From the NCBI GenBank assembly GCA_030374805.1, contig JARGSG010000031.1, positions 372,001 through 436,000 of the forward strand: a DNA stretch of 64,000 nt, read 5' to 3'. Made by a program: the position numbers and the translations under genes. The notes beneath the pieces were generated by a model that was given only the letters and a program-made list of their open reading frames with translations, was not told the DNA's origin and did no database searches. Below, in pieces: positions 44,601 through 53,150 of this stretch. The DNA comes from Gracilaria gracilis. Lineage: Eukaryota; Rhodophyta; Florideophyceae; Gracilariales; Gracilariaceae. Within the stretch, counting starts at the first letter, position 1; each line of letters opens with the position of its first letter.

Positions 44601-45526
44601 CGTGAAAACTTGATGACGGCGACGTCCACCTGCATGGTGATGGGTCGCAGCGGCTCGATGTTCTTGACGGAGTTCCACGCCAGCACGAGCGCCAGAAAGA
44701 CGAGAAGGGAGAGACAGAACCAAAAGCGCCAGCCGAAAAAGGTCCACACGGCGACGACGGCGCTGAGGAAGGGCGGCACAGCAATATACAAGGCGGTCTT
44801 TGTGTACATGAACGCAATGGGCAGCACGGGAAAGATCATGAGAATCCACGGCGTGTTGAGCGGGGAGTCGGCGTTGGAGGTGCCCTTCATGCTCTGCAGC
44901 TCGATGGCGCGGTTGAGGTCCTTGAGAATGGTGCCGGAGATGTCGACCTCCTTGACGGTGTCGACCTGACGCGGCACGAGCAGCTTGGTGGTCTTTGCGG
45001 CGGCAAACACACCGGCGACACCATCTTCCACGACGCTGCCCACCGCGCCCACGCCGGACACGGCGGTGCGGCCCACGCCCTCGCCGGCGGCCAGCGCGAC
45101 GTCGGTGACGCCCAGCAGACCGATGCCCACGTCCTCCACCTTGTTGACGGCGTTGTGCGCCAGGCGCTTGGCGAAGCGCACGGAGGGGTTTGCGCGCAGC
45201 TTGGCCTTGTACACGGCGGCGTGTCGCGGCGACGCGCGCGCGGGCGGCGGCGGCGCCGCCGCGGCGGCAGCGGAGGCGGAGGCGGAGGCGGAGGCGGAGG
45301 CGGAGGCGGAGGTGGCGCGCGGCGGCAGCAACGCAGAGTCTGCGGCCGAAGAGGCGGTGATGGTGGGCGATACGGGCGGCGGCGGCGGCGGCGGCGCCGC
45401 GGCCTCGCCCGGCAGCAGCGGGGTGCGCGGGTCGAGGTCGTCCACGAGCAGCGGGGCGGACGGGGCGGACGGGGCGGACGGGGCGGACGGCACGGACGGC
45501 GAGGACGTGCCGTCGTTGGGAGCCAT
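38675..45526 (-). CDS. Ferlin-family multi-C2 membrane protein, 2283 aa
   Basis: One intronless frame. Ferlins are large tail-anchored proteins whose C2 domains bind phospholipid, often with calcium, in membrane fusion and repair. Residues 1-110 are Ala/Pro/Ser-rich. Hydrophobic segments lie at about 226-285, which is unusual for ferlins. C2 domains are visible at about 655-770 (NLRGVDNTGSSDPF), about 1275-1390 (GRNLPAADDDGLSDP), about 1815-1960 (LRGINLQQIGAQCNPYLTA, IGETVIDLDARWYNS, like ferlin C2E) and about 2005-2150 (YEMRVVIYKIMD, EFNWRLKWS, like ferlin C2F). At about 2195-2255 are NPVPYFNYLIL and two hydrophobic segments, where ferlins have NPxKTFRY and one. Length is within the ferlin range. 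Acidic calcium-ligand residues survive in some domains. The start at 45,526 is the first ATG of the frame; repeat-coded Ser-Ala-Pro tracts follow. Confidence 0.85.
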   Translation of the reverse strand: MAPNDGTSSPSVPSAPSAPSAPSAPLLVDDLDPRTPLLPGEAAAPPPPPPPVSPTITASSAADSALLPPRATSASASASASASASAAAAAAPPPPARASPRHAAVYKAKLRANPSVRFAKRLAHNAVNKVEDVGIGLLGVTDVALAAGEGVGRTAVSGVGAVGSVVEDGVAGVFAAAKTTKLLVPRQVDTVKEVDISGTILKDLNRAIELQSMKGTSNADSPLNTPWILMIFPVLPIAFMYTKTALYIAVPPFLSAVVAVWTFFGWRFWFCLSLLVFLALVLAWNSVKNIEPLRPITMQVDVAVIKFSRKVHLQVQKQMPKVYKALDKIFPPITAALVALDRLLTPKLRYSPLLAINAKINGWIYDPNIRNIRVTTTAAEQHHVTVTSPSASPSAAAAAAALSPSHPAAADSSPSPKDDTIVQKRDRGHAFVVSEAGALVSPPSGHGLEFDADRVAERVTAHSDGAGEMFEHFFHVEICLRHLAELHAKYTSVWVEWIFNDMVIDRSVIRDVSTSANWKGFGASFDNYTLQGEVRLPLRADTTLVKGGFFDVPVRLVLRGRHGLPIYANDGARRFMRGSPPTAVIGEIRLSALRIGVGADMDGITRSELRIPLHALGCEQYRAAVLRASARVTPVDSSSYSYRQMLSRLPNGEWTVRVNVFELRNLRGVDNTGSSDPFVCATVMGITKKTGRQRQTLSCMVNQLLFFSSVRTGLEFEDEKIVVEVMDWNRTGAPKKIGVYTVDAKRMLDLPGNEVYRKWFALQDPHGGKRPAGFIKMSITVVPPGGSPPHHDDVEDTEELSSGNLLKSSVLKTPKISYQNWAVHITVGWADMLPNMVGAGYRDNIRGYVSFNYSGWEERRSKIFIAEAKDIIDPNIGTACRVYPQRRVIWNAEYVLPLTVINDRVAQEGISLTLYHKVMPRLQDPFRADKLIGQVNVSFEELFKNMTTAVVRGDPADDEDEGDRVRTVALMKPRYYNFYGKPQGEADPYDKGVAFRGRVLIGVGAKPGDVAAPLVRTCPPPPRPTLQFYKLEVGVLRATELSLKDGWSVRVDGRIGLYHFGETMEKPTIQSMCVEWQERSAVFIPNMQFPEDVEQIPDMFITLSARKPSTVQDLEERLADKEDTAAEQRGGDENDSEWQPKAFLRLPAKHLICGQRDPRWMFMDYPGNNVLDANDNSVPGSILMFASLSRYDPTRNESQDVVGTPSVDGAPLQVDDVSQAELKANAEDEIRPVNQKTAISSPRPSPNGEEMYRMVTVPKTYTYSMPFGPQRSYTLRALIIQGRNLPAADDDGLSDPRFVVAMGDKRSPGSVLCRRTVSPLWEEAVEVTDINMREGQRKPNVNVLIYDDDDGEIMEYLGRSIIPCAELDTAEPSLQFAKWYPVFSVNPGVVVGEILADFQLIPTEVAIERPMPQPPSPIRSDSVLRISLVGLRDIKFLRYAVGKLWVECAISAVSLRPEQSKRGAILQQRAYEGNCNILDVLVLDIQIPEDLRLAPALNMYVFADYDHSETVDVVATACVPLEKWLSEHHRRLLTGETLIDDSFGTDAPVPERLYDSSRNYHFRNSAKRAGEEPIGTKSLRLHEVKFHERRERKNMLTMHESKNVLQVGFLSKDKERSTAEERKSKEKTDGGVAEKISAALAPIRAMKYKVADVLADTMPDIAQALGIEVDEDVSLASLLGVEDDKIDYDGTKYLKKSRGYCPVELESDFSEPAYGEFLLFRGDNRSLGNTIGRLQYTDQGQRNGAAFPPILPFDEVRSTRTLVTREKKRAALEGSRPAVGKVKARLDVIEVGKREDDESRKVRLTSLRSFGRVFVPTEVVVRVYVLRGINLQQIGAQCNPYLTARFYGGYPDFYTQKHNPITDDDNPNFFEMFESRVKMPGGSVRIEVKDRMLPEAVLPISYPMMTKTEEGNPRIGWVQRELPVNIGKLGFGWSETIGETVIDLDARWYNSAWRSLARTPVETRSLYSEESVNLKGQLEMFIDIFDAKEVDKRPKMFRPVPISKPPQRTYEMRVVIYKIMDCVLPYRLAKNDPAKLCAFYVQARLGNRSEDERRTDTCKYVADGIAEFNWRLKWSLQLPSLDVKPRLKLQIFDDTSLGLGSDQLCAVADIKLRSLFDEIVTTQQPIIKKKQWVNMEHPNHPEVQTRIQVSFELTTAEMAAKKKCFEGRGGYRETQHEDYVLTVPFRPAAFSLYNPVPYFNYLILSTIQNLQWTLATVLLIFPFIPMFVQFVFMLTPWQWYAAGGVCGLLVLIRLSMVSAARTARMQAEVEAATVTREDEEAED

Positions 45527-45823
45527 TTTCGGCGACGCGCGGCAGACGCGATGCGATGCAGGGCGGTGTGGTAGCTACGGCGGCGGCGAGTCGGGGCGGG
45601 GGAAGAAGAAGGCAAAAAGGCGAAGGAAAGGATTGAGACAGCACAGTGCGACAAGCAAGGGCGGAGTTCGGGGAGGGGGATGGCGCGCGTGGCGGTTGGG
45701 CGCTGACAAGCGCGAAACGCAACGTACGCGACGAGCGCAAGGGCGTTTCGCGCGGCGGCTGTCGGCGACAGATGCGCGCGCGCGCGCGCTCGCGTTCGCG
45801 CGCTCGTAACGGGCGGCAGAAGC

Positions 45824-45848
45824 GGGGGGGGGGGGGGGGGGGGGGGGG
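45824..45848 (+). repeat. 25-base G homopolymer
   Basis: A run of 25 G within the GC-rich region just upstream (on the minus strand) of the ferlin start, about 300 bp from it. The run is likely length-variable and prone to assembly or sequencing error. Confidence 0.9.
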
Positions 45849-45982
45849 CGGGCGCGCAGCAAAACGGGCCGATACGCGCGCGCCACGTGCAATGACACGC
45901 GATGACAACGCGCAGATTGTAAGCAGATACAAGTAGAGCTACAGGGCGGAGCAGTATTTTAGTGCGCGCACACGTGTGCGCG

Positions 45983-45983
45983 T

Positions 45984-46021
<38 letters not shown>

Positions 46022-47014
46022 AGGCGGCGAAGGCGCCGGTGGCAGCGCCGACAGCGGCATGGCGCGCAGCGAGTACAGCGTGAGGTACAGCGCGTGGCGC
46101 TCGGTGCGCGCGCCCACGGGGATGGCGCCCTTCACAAAGTGGTTGAGCACGAACGGCGGCGGCGGCGGCGACGGTTGCGCCGCTTGCCCAGCGGCGGCGC
46201 GAGGCGCCACCAGCGTCCAGCGCCCCGCGCGGAACGACAGCGTGTGCGTGGCGGCCGCGCCGCGCGCGCGCTGCGCCAGCAGCGCCAGCGCGCAGCGCGC
46301 GTGCTTTGCGCGCGCAAGCACGCTCACGGGCGGCAGCGGCAGCGGCAGCGGCGCGTCGGGCGCGGCGGCGCCGCAGCCCGGCCAGTAGAAGAGCAGCTCG
46401 CAGCGCGAGTGGTTTGCAAGCTGCGGCAGCGCTTCGACGTCCGCAACATGCGCAAACGCGCGCGCGACGGCGCTGCGCGCCGCGCCGTCGGCGTCCACGG
46501 CCACGTAGCGGAAGGACGGCGTGTCGAACGACAGGCGCGACACCACGCGCAGCATCCACGCCGCGTGGCTGGCGGCGCGCAGGTCGCACAGCGTGCGCAC
46601 GCCGAACAGCTTCACCACCTTGTACAGCGCGTCGCCCACACGCGAGCAGTTGCTACGCGAGTGGTCCACGTCCGCCGCCGCCGCGCCCGCCTCTGCGCGC
46701 GCTTCCTGCAGCGACAGGCTGGGCGGTGCGCGCAGCGGCGGCAGCGCGCCGCCGCCGGGCACGCGTAGCTGCAGCGCGCTGGCGTCAAGCTGCGTGAGCT
46801 GCGGCGGGCGCGCCGCTTCTTGTTGTACGGCGTCGGTGGCCGCCTGCAGTGGTGGTGGCGCTTGTGTCAGCGACGGCGGCGGCGGCGGCCAGCGCGCGCG
46901 GAGCGAGGCCAGCAACGTGAGCGCCAGCAGCGCGACGCACAGCGCGTGCAGCCACGCTGGCGCGGCGGCGGCGGCGGCGCGGCGCGCGCTGGAGCGGCGC
47001 GAGCGTCGGGACAT
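45983..47014 (-). CDS. Membrane-anchored protein with a degenerate methyltransferase-like fold
   Basis: The open frame reaches up to 47,260, with ATGs at 47,260, 47,104 and 47,014. I prefer the last because it gives a classic type II signal anchor: a basic start (SRRSRRSSARR) and a hydrophobic helix (LHALCVALLALTLLASL), followed by Pro-rich stalk. The lumenal part has GVRTLCDLRAASHAAWM, FRYVAVDAD and CELLFYWPG, spaced like motifs I, II and IV of class I SAM-dependent methyltransferases. The glycine-rich SAM loop (DxGCGxG) is missing, so activity is doubtful. A conserved-looking end, RTERHALYLTLYSLRAMPL, precedes a poly-Pro tail coded by a GGC repeat. The protein is about 343 residues. It is divergent from the SET gene at 48,116. 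Confidence 0.55.
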
Positions 47015-47349
47015 GGCGGCGTGTTGATGCGCGGCGGCTGCGACGGCGGCGGCGGCGGCGGCGGTGGCGACAGAGACTAGGAAGTGAGAGCGTGTTTGGG
47101 CCATCTCCGCGAGCGCAATGCAATGCAACGCGTTTTGCATTACCAACGGTTGGCCGGTTTGTAACATAAAAATAAGCGGCGGCGGCGATCGCTTTTGGCG
47201 CTTTCCCGCGCGTGCGGCGCGCGTGTGCGAGTCGCAACCTGAGAGCCAGTTGGTTTCCATTGCTACAATACTTGCACACGCTGTACACGTACACTACTTT
47301 TTGCCAAAACTACATAAACTGACAGTCAGTTACTGACTGCAGTTTCAGC

Positions 47350-47547
47350 AGCTGAACAAGGCGTTGTGACTCGGGAATGAAGTGGCCGCCATGTTAAAAA
47401 GCTCTGCACGAGTGATTGTTAACAATAAAGTGGCCGCTATGTTAAAAAGCTCTGCACGAGTGATTGTTAACAATAAAGTGGCCGCTATGTTAAAAGCTCT
47501 GCACGAGTGATTGTTACAATTCCCGAGTCACAACGCCTTGTTCAGCT
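47350..47547. repeat. 198-bp foldback element: 29-bp inverted repeats around a 48-bp x 3 tandem array
   Basis: The 29 bases at 47,350-47,378 (AGCTGAACAAGGCGTTGTGA...) are the exact reverse complement of 47,519-47,547. Between them are three tandem copies of a 48-bp unit (47,379-47,426, 47,427-47,474, 47,475-47,520; the last is 46 bp) beginning AAGTGGCCGC and ending GTGATTGTTAACAAT. No target duplication is visible. It lies between two divergent genes and could affect both promoters. Confidence 0.95.
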
Positions 47548-48115
47548 CATCGTAAAGTTACCTACAGTACCTTGTGCGTGCCGTTGCTATACGACGAAGG
47601 TAGATACAATGGCTGTAAACAGCTGATAACATTGTGGCCACTTTACTCACAATCACAACCACTTGTACAGCTTTTTGTACTTGTAATGTAGCGCTACTCG
47701 AATGAATGCAATCGTATCTAGCTCCCACCTCCGTTGTTCATCGTGCACCCAATTGGCGTTGAAGCAACCAACAAAACGCGCAACATGGCACACCACTGCA
47801 CGCTGCCAATCAGCGCCGATGCTCACGTCAATTGCAATTGGAGCGCGCGCAAATGCGCCCACGCCGCACGCTTTTCCGCGCCAAAACAGCCGCGCCGCCG
47901 CACGCCGCTGTGCCGCGCATAAAGCGCGCGCGTGGTGCTCGTCGCGCCGCCGCGCGCAGCGCCATAGCCCCGCGCAGCCGCAGCCGCGTGGCCGCGCGCT
48001 CGTCCCACCGCAGCCGCCCACCCGCCCGCCGCCCGCCGCCCGCCGCCGCCCGCCGCCCGCCGCCCGTCACCCGTCGCCCGCTTCCGCCCGCGCGCGCGCG
48101 CGCGCGCCCGCCGCC

Positions 48116-51100
48116 ATGTTCCGCAAACGAGTGCCCGTCATCGTGCCGCTGCACGAGATCGCCTCCGTCTCCGACGAGCACGACCTGTCGCCGCGCGCCC
48201 GCGCCGCTGCCGCCGCTGCCGCCGCCGCCGCGCCGCCGGTCACGCGCCCGCTGCGCAAGAACAAGCGCCTGCGCGCCGCGCCGCTGCTGCCGCCCGTCGC
48301 GGAACCGCGCCGCAAGCAGCTGCGCCCCTCGCCGCCGCCGCCGCAGCCGCCGCCGCCGCTGGCGCTGCCGTCGCCGTCGCCGCCGCCGCTACCGCTGCCT
48401 CCGCCGCCGCCGCCGCCGCCCGCAGCCGCTGCTGCTGCTGCCGCTGCTGCTGCTGCTGCCGCTGCCGCCGCCGCTGCCGCCGCCGCTGCTGCCGCCGCTG
48501 CCGTGCCTTCGCCTGCGCCTGCCGTCGCGAGTGGTGCTCCCGCCGCCACGCCCGCGCCCGCGCCCGCGCCCAAGCCGCGCCGCGCGCCGTCGAAAAAATC
48601 GCGCCGCGTCGCGGCTGCCGCCGCTGCGGCCGCCGCGTCCACCGCCACGCCGCCCGCCCCACCGCGCGCCGCGCCGCCCGTCCCCCCCGCCCCACCGCCA
48701 CCGCCACCGCCGCAGCCGCAGCCGCCGCAGCCGCCGCAGCCGCCGCAGCCGCCGCAGCAGCAGCCGCCGCAGCAGCTGCTGCAGGCGGCGCGCTGCTCGC
48801 TGGCGCCGCTGTCGCTGTCCAGGCTGCCGCCCGCGCGTGGCGCGCCGCGCGTGCGCACGCCCACGCGCGCCGCGGCGCGCGCTGCGTCGCGCGCTGTGGC
48901 CGCCGCTGCCGCTTCTTCGCGCCGCGCCGCGCCGCGCGCTAGGGAACGCCCGCGCGCCGACGCTGCTGCTGCTGCTGCTGCTGCTGCTGCCGCCGTGAAC
49001 GCGCCCGTTTCAGTGCCGCCCGTTGCCGCCGCCACCGCCGCCACGGCGCGTGTGGCGCACACGGTGTCGGCGCAGCAGCCGCAGCCGCAGCCGCAGCCAC
49101 AGCCGCAGCCGCAGCCGCAGCTCCAGCTCCCGCAGCTTCCGCAGCTCCCGCAGCTCCCGCTGCAGCAGTCTGCGCCGCCGCTGCCGCCACCCCCGACCCC
49201 GCCCCAGCCGCCGCCGCCGCCGCAGCAGCAGCAGCAGCCGCAGCACAAACGGAAGCCGCCGCTGTACGACAAGTCGGCAGAGCATCCTCCGTCCGTGCGT
49301 GACGGTGAAAAGCTGCGCGCTGTGCCAAAGTCAAAGCCTAAACCTCGCGATCGCGATGCGCTGAATGCTGTCAAGGCGGAGCCCATTCACGAGCGCCTGT
49401 CCACCTCCAGCAGTCACTCGCCGCATCTATCCTTCGATTCGCTTGATTCCCAACTCATGGGCGCGAACAACGACCTTAGCACCAATGCGCTCTTGTCCAT
49501 CGCCCCCGCCGCTGCCACCCACGGCATTGTGTGGACCAAGATCAAGGGCCATCCGTACTGGCCCGCGCAAAAGGTGCCCATGTCGCCGCAGCTTGAGCAA
49601 CAACATCGCTTCCAGAGCGCCGCCAAGTTCCGCCGCAGAGTTGATGACACCTGCGTCATGTACTTTGGCACTTGTGAAGTCGCCTTTGTCAACGTCGACA
49701 AGTCCTGCATCACTTGGCAGCAGGGAATTGAGCGCAACATGCACATGGGCTTGAGGGGACGCGCCGTCTTCCAGCGAGCGCTTTCGGAGGTCAAGGCCTT
49801 TTGTCATCGCGTGCAGCGTTTTCCGCGAGGCTGGTGGTGCGAACCGAACGTCATGGCGCTGTACCACCACTTTTATGACCAATGTCTCTTGTCCGAGTTG
49901 CACATTCGCTTGCGCGAGTACATCCAGCGTGCCGAGTCCGAGCTCATCTTCTGGGCCAAGGCGCGCAGGTATCCCCACTGGCCGGTGCAGGTTCTGCCGC
50001 GAAATATGGCTGCCGAGCGATATCCGCAGCTTAAGCTCACCCCGGATAGCAGTTCCATGTCTAGTTCCATGCCGTGCATGTTTTTCGGCACGGGAGAAGT
50101 GTCCATGATCAACGAGAAAAACTTCACCCCGTTCGGAGCTGGCCTTGCGCGCGCTTATGTTACTAGCAGCGATCGTCACGATTTTACGGTTGCGCTTGGC
50201 GAGTTGTGGGGTTATCTTCAAGACCCTCGCGTGTGGCCGAGCGGTTACATCAGCAAGCGCTCGTGGTGGAACTATGAGGACATGATTGCTGCTCCCAACC
50301 CAAACGATTCGAGTGACTTTCATGTGCCTCATCTCCCTCACTACGAGCACATCAAAAAGTCAGTTTGGTGTGACGGTATTGAACCTCCGCAAAAACCTCG
50401 CCGTTCGGATATGTCCTGTTGCGACTGTGAACCTAGCAGCGAGGCTACTTGTGTCGATGCTTCATGTCTCAATTTTGCTTCCCGTTTCTTGTGCAACCCA
50501 TTGACTTGTAGAGCCGGGCCCCAATGTGGTAATTCCAACTTTCACAGAAGGAAGCTGCCCAAACTGAGGCCTTTCTTCACAGCAGATCAGAGAGGCTGGG
50601 GTCTCAAGGCCGTAGAACCGATCGAACACGGTTCGTTTGTCGTCGAGTACGTTGGGGAAATAATCGATCGCGACATGCTTGAGAAGAGACTCAAAGAATC
50701 TCAAAAGCTCAAGAGTCATGAGTACTACATCATGGACCTTACCAACGATCTGTTTGTCGACGCCAAGTTCAAGGGCAATCTTTCTCGTTTCATCAACTCT
50801 AGTTGCGATCCTAACTGCGCCACTCAAAAGTGGACCGACTCTGTTACTGGTCAGACTCATGTCGGAATTTTCGCCAAGCAGGACATCTCTGCTGGCACGG
50901 AACTAACGTATAACTACTGCTTTGAAGACTTTGGACTACTTGGCAAAAGTCAAAAGCGCTCATTTATGTGTCAATGCGGTACTAGCTCTTGTTGCATGCT
51001 AGATCCAGAGGAGAAGAAACAAATGAAATTGCTGATCGGGAAGAGGCTTGAAGTTCGATGGGACGATGGTTGGTACCCTGGAATTGTTGAATCCTACAGC

Positions 51101-51274
51101 TTGAAGAAGAAGAAATTCCGGGTTCAGTATGACGACGGAGATTGTGAGGATCTTACACTCGGTTTGAAAACTGCTGTGGACGACAATGTCAAGTTCAGAT
51201 TAATGGAGCCCCCTTCCGATGGCGAGAGCAGTAAAACAAGCAGAGGAAGCAAGAAGTCGAAGGAGGTAGAGTGA
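48116..51274 (+). CDS. NSD-type SET-domain histone lysine methyltransferase with two PWWP domains
   Basis: The open frame extends up to 47,702, but ATG 48,116 sits in GCCGCCATG, a strong start context, and gives 1052 residues; upstream text is repeat-like. Residues about 25-430 are Ala, Pro and Gln tracts. PWWP 1 starts at about 470 (GIVWTKIKGHPYWPAQ) and PWWP 2 at about 609 (FWAKARRYPHWPVQ); such domains bind methylated H3 tails and DNA. Then come a Cys-rich AWS domain (about 767-815, starting MSCCDCEP), SET (about 818-945: DQRGWGLKAVE, EYVGEII, RFINSSCDPNC, ELTYNYCFED) and post-SET (CQCGTSSC). The key residues for SAM and lysine binding are present. AWS-SET-postSET with PWWP marks the NSD/SETD2 group, which methylates H3K36. 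A Tudor-like module (RWDDGWYPGIVESY, VQYDDGDCEDL) at about 975-1027 closes the protein. It is intronless. Confidence 0.9.
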   Translation: MFRKRVPVIVPLHEIASVSDEHDLSPRARAAAAAAAAAAPPVTRPLRKNKRLRAAPLLPPVAEPRRKQLRPSPPPPQPPPPLALPSPSPPPLPLPPPPPPPPAAAAAAAAAAAAAAAAAAAAAAAAAAAVPSPAPAVASGAPAATPAPAPAPKPRRAPSKKSRRVAAAAAAAAASTATPPAPPRAAPPVPPAPPPPPPPQPQPPQPPQPPQPPQQQPPQQLLQAARCSLAPLSLSRLPPARGAPRVRTPTRAAARAASRAVAAAAASSRRAAPRARERPRADAAAAAAAAAAAVNAPVSVPPVAAATAATARVAHTVSAQQPQPQPQPQPQPQPQLQLPQLPQLPQLPLQQSAPPLPPPPTPPQPPPPPQQQQQPQHKRKPPLYDKSAEHPPSVRDGEKLRAVPKSKPKPRDRDALNAVKAEPIHERLSTSSSHSPHLSFDSLDSQLMGANNDLSTNALLSIAPAAATHGIVWTKIKGHPYWPAQKVPMSPQLEQQHRFQSAAKFRRRVDDTCVMYFGTCEVAFVNVDKSCITWQQGIERNMHMGLRGRAVFQRALSEVKAFCHRVQRFPRGWWCEPNVMALYHHFYDQCLLSELHIRLREYIQRAESELIFWAKARRYPHWPVQVLPRNMAAERYPQLKLTPDSSSMSSSMPCMFFGTGEVSMINEKNFTPFGAGLARAYVTSSDRHDFTVALGELWGYLQDPRVWPSGYISKRSWWNYEDMIAAPNPNDSSDFHVPHLPHYEHIKKSVWCDGIEPPQKPRRSDMSCCDCEPSSEATCVDASCLNFASRFLCNPLTCRAGPQCGNSNFHRRKLPKLRPFFTADQRGWGLKAVEPIEHGSFVVEYVGEIIDRDMLEKRLKESQKLKSHEYYIMDLTNDLFVDAKFKGNLSRFINSSCDPNCATQKWTDSVTGQTHVGIFAKQDISAGTELTYNYCFEDFGLLGKSQKRSFMCQCGTSSCCMLDPEEKKQMKLLIGKRLEVRWDDGWYPGIVESYSLKKKKFRVQYDDGDCEDLTLGLKTAVDDNVKFRLMEPPSDGESSKTSRGSKKSKEVE

Positions 51275-53150
51275 GTTGTCTGATTGGGCTCTGTGGGTAT
51301 GGGAAGAAAATGAAGCACGCAGTACTTTTTCAGTTATTGCCCCATTTGCTCTGTGCCTTGCGCATATTGTGTTTACCACAACACCTTTGACGTGTATTAC
51401 CAAAGGGCAGCGAACTTAAACGGCCTCACAGCAACAAATGAATAGATACTGCGTTGTTTGATAGGGCCCAACTGGCTGCAGGGACTCGCACGTACACGAT
51501 AAATTGCTTCTTCCGCTCGACTCCGTACGGAGTTTGCAACCTGCGTCTTCTTCGCCTAGCAACATAATCCTTTTTGTTTCACGTGAATAGCCAACGAGGC
51601 CCAACGAGGTCCAACACATTTATTAATGCACGTGCAGGGAGTTGACATCTAATACCGAGCCGGGTTGTGTTGCTATCGATTGAGATTGCAAAAGATGACA
51701 GTCTCAAGATTCCAATCCTCCTGGTCCCTCCAATGGCAACCACCAGTTAGCAGAAAACACGAAAAAGTAAACGAGCTGGCAAGTATAAGACGGCAAGGTA
51801 TTTGAACTTCGAAAAGGTATCGTACCTGTGTTGCACAACGGACTGTGCGTGATGTTCCTCTTGGAAGTGTGTGCTAATGAAACAACAGCAAGTAAACAAG
51901 ATTGCCCTCTAAAATTACCACGTCTAGCGACCAATTCTCGTTTTGAAATGCAAGTAAATGAAATTGTATCCTCAAAGCTCCTTATTCTTGTTGAAGATGG
52001 AGTAAGAATTCCTTTGTTCCGGAATAGAGAACTAAAGGCGATTTCCGCATTGAAAACTAGTTCGGTATGGAGTTAAAACTGTTTTGGTGGCGTGTGTTTA
52101 GGTCTCATTGGATTCGGATTTATACACACTCTACTTACCCTTGGTATGCCTTTGATATTTTGCTCCACCATTGCAGCGAAGCAGTTTAGCATTCGAAAAT
52201 GGTGCCATTCAGCACTTGTATCTAGCTCTCATGGCGTAGGGGGCCCTTACATTTAGCGAAACGCTCCTAGTCGCCGAAAAGCGTCGATTAGAAGCCCAGG
52301 TCCAAACATGTTTAAAGCTCGCCCTTATCTTGCAGCGTAGACAATTTACTGTTGCGTATGAAAGAATCCTACGAGGAAGGTGGAGGGAGTTGGGCTCCCT
52401 CCATCGGTCATAAGTAGAAAAGATGCAGCGTAGACGATATCGCTAAGAGGTCGCTCAGGCAATCGATATCTACTCCACCACCAACACAAACATCTCAAGT
52501 GTTATGAAGGTTTACACAAATCTTTTCATCAAACACAAGCACAGATGTAGTTGAGAGTTCTATCAAACAGATCTGTCTAGACATGACCATCAGATTCCTG
52601 TGTCAACCACAATTGCCGTTGGTACCACGTACTCGCGAGTCATTTTTCGTTATATACAAAGGCCTCCGGAGGACATGGCTATGGGGAAATAACGCTCTCT
52701 GTCAAAAGCACTGTCTTTGAAAGGGACTTGACATTCAATTAAGGTTGTCGTCCTGGCATACTCTTTCCAGTTGAAGGACGTCGTTCTGTTTGGAATAGAT
52801 TCGTCAGAACAACATCAAAACATATTTCTTGATATACACAATCTTACTGTAAGCTAATAATTAGAGGATCCTGCTCGCTGCTCGCACAAAGAAATAAGCA
52901 TCTTCTGAAGGAGTGAGGGAGATGAACGCATTTACGTTCTAAACCTCGTAGTCCTAGAACCTCAATTTCCTTTGTGGAAGTGGAAGTCCCAAAGCCCTAC
53001 GATTCAGGCTTCGTCCTCTCTCTCTCTCTTTGTGGACTTTAATTCTTCTATTACTAGACTTAAAGGAAATCTTTGTTTACACAAAGCTTTTTTTCCTCAA
53101 GAAGGCCAAAAACTTCTGTGGCCACTGTCTAATCAACTCTAACTGCCTTA
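51275..53150. other. Intergenic stretch downstream of the SET gene
   Basis: No gene is supported. A minus-strand segment at 51,690-51,740 resembles 56,640-56,710 (both contain CCTCCTGGTC and AATCCT), suggesting small related remnants. A CTCTCTCTCT run lies near 53,020. The rest shows nothing of note. Confidence 0.45.

Noticed and set aside
43477..45932. Long Arg/Pro/Ser-rich frames overlapping the ferlin N-terminal region on both strands
   Set aside because: They are alternative phases of very GC-rich coding DNA; only the 2283-codon frame has conserved domains.
47385..47395. YY1-type site (reverse of GCCGCCATGTT) in the foldback repeat
   Set aside because: Only one of three units has the full word, and no such regulator is known to me in this kind of organism.
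47702..48115. N-terminal extension of the SET protein by 138 codons
   Set aside because: The text is CT-repeat-like and the ATG at 48,116 has a much better context; the extension cannot be fully excluded without transcripts.
48067..49386. A 439-codon Gly/Cys-rich frame antisense to the SET gene
   Set aside because: It mirrors the Ala/Pro/Gln repeats of the SET protein head; composition and extent follow the GC-rich repeats exactly.
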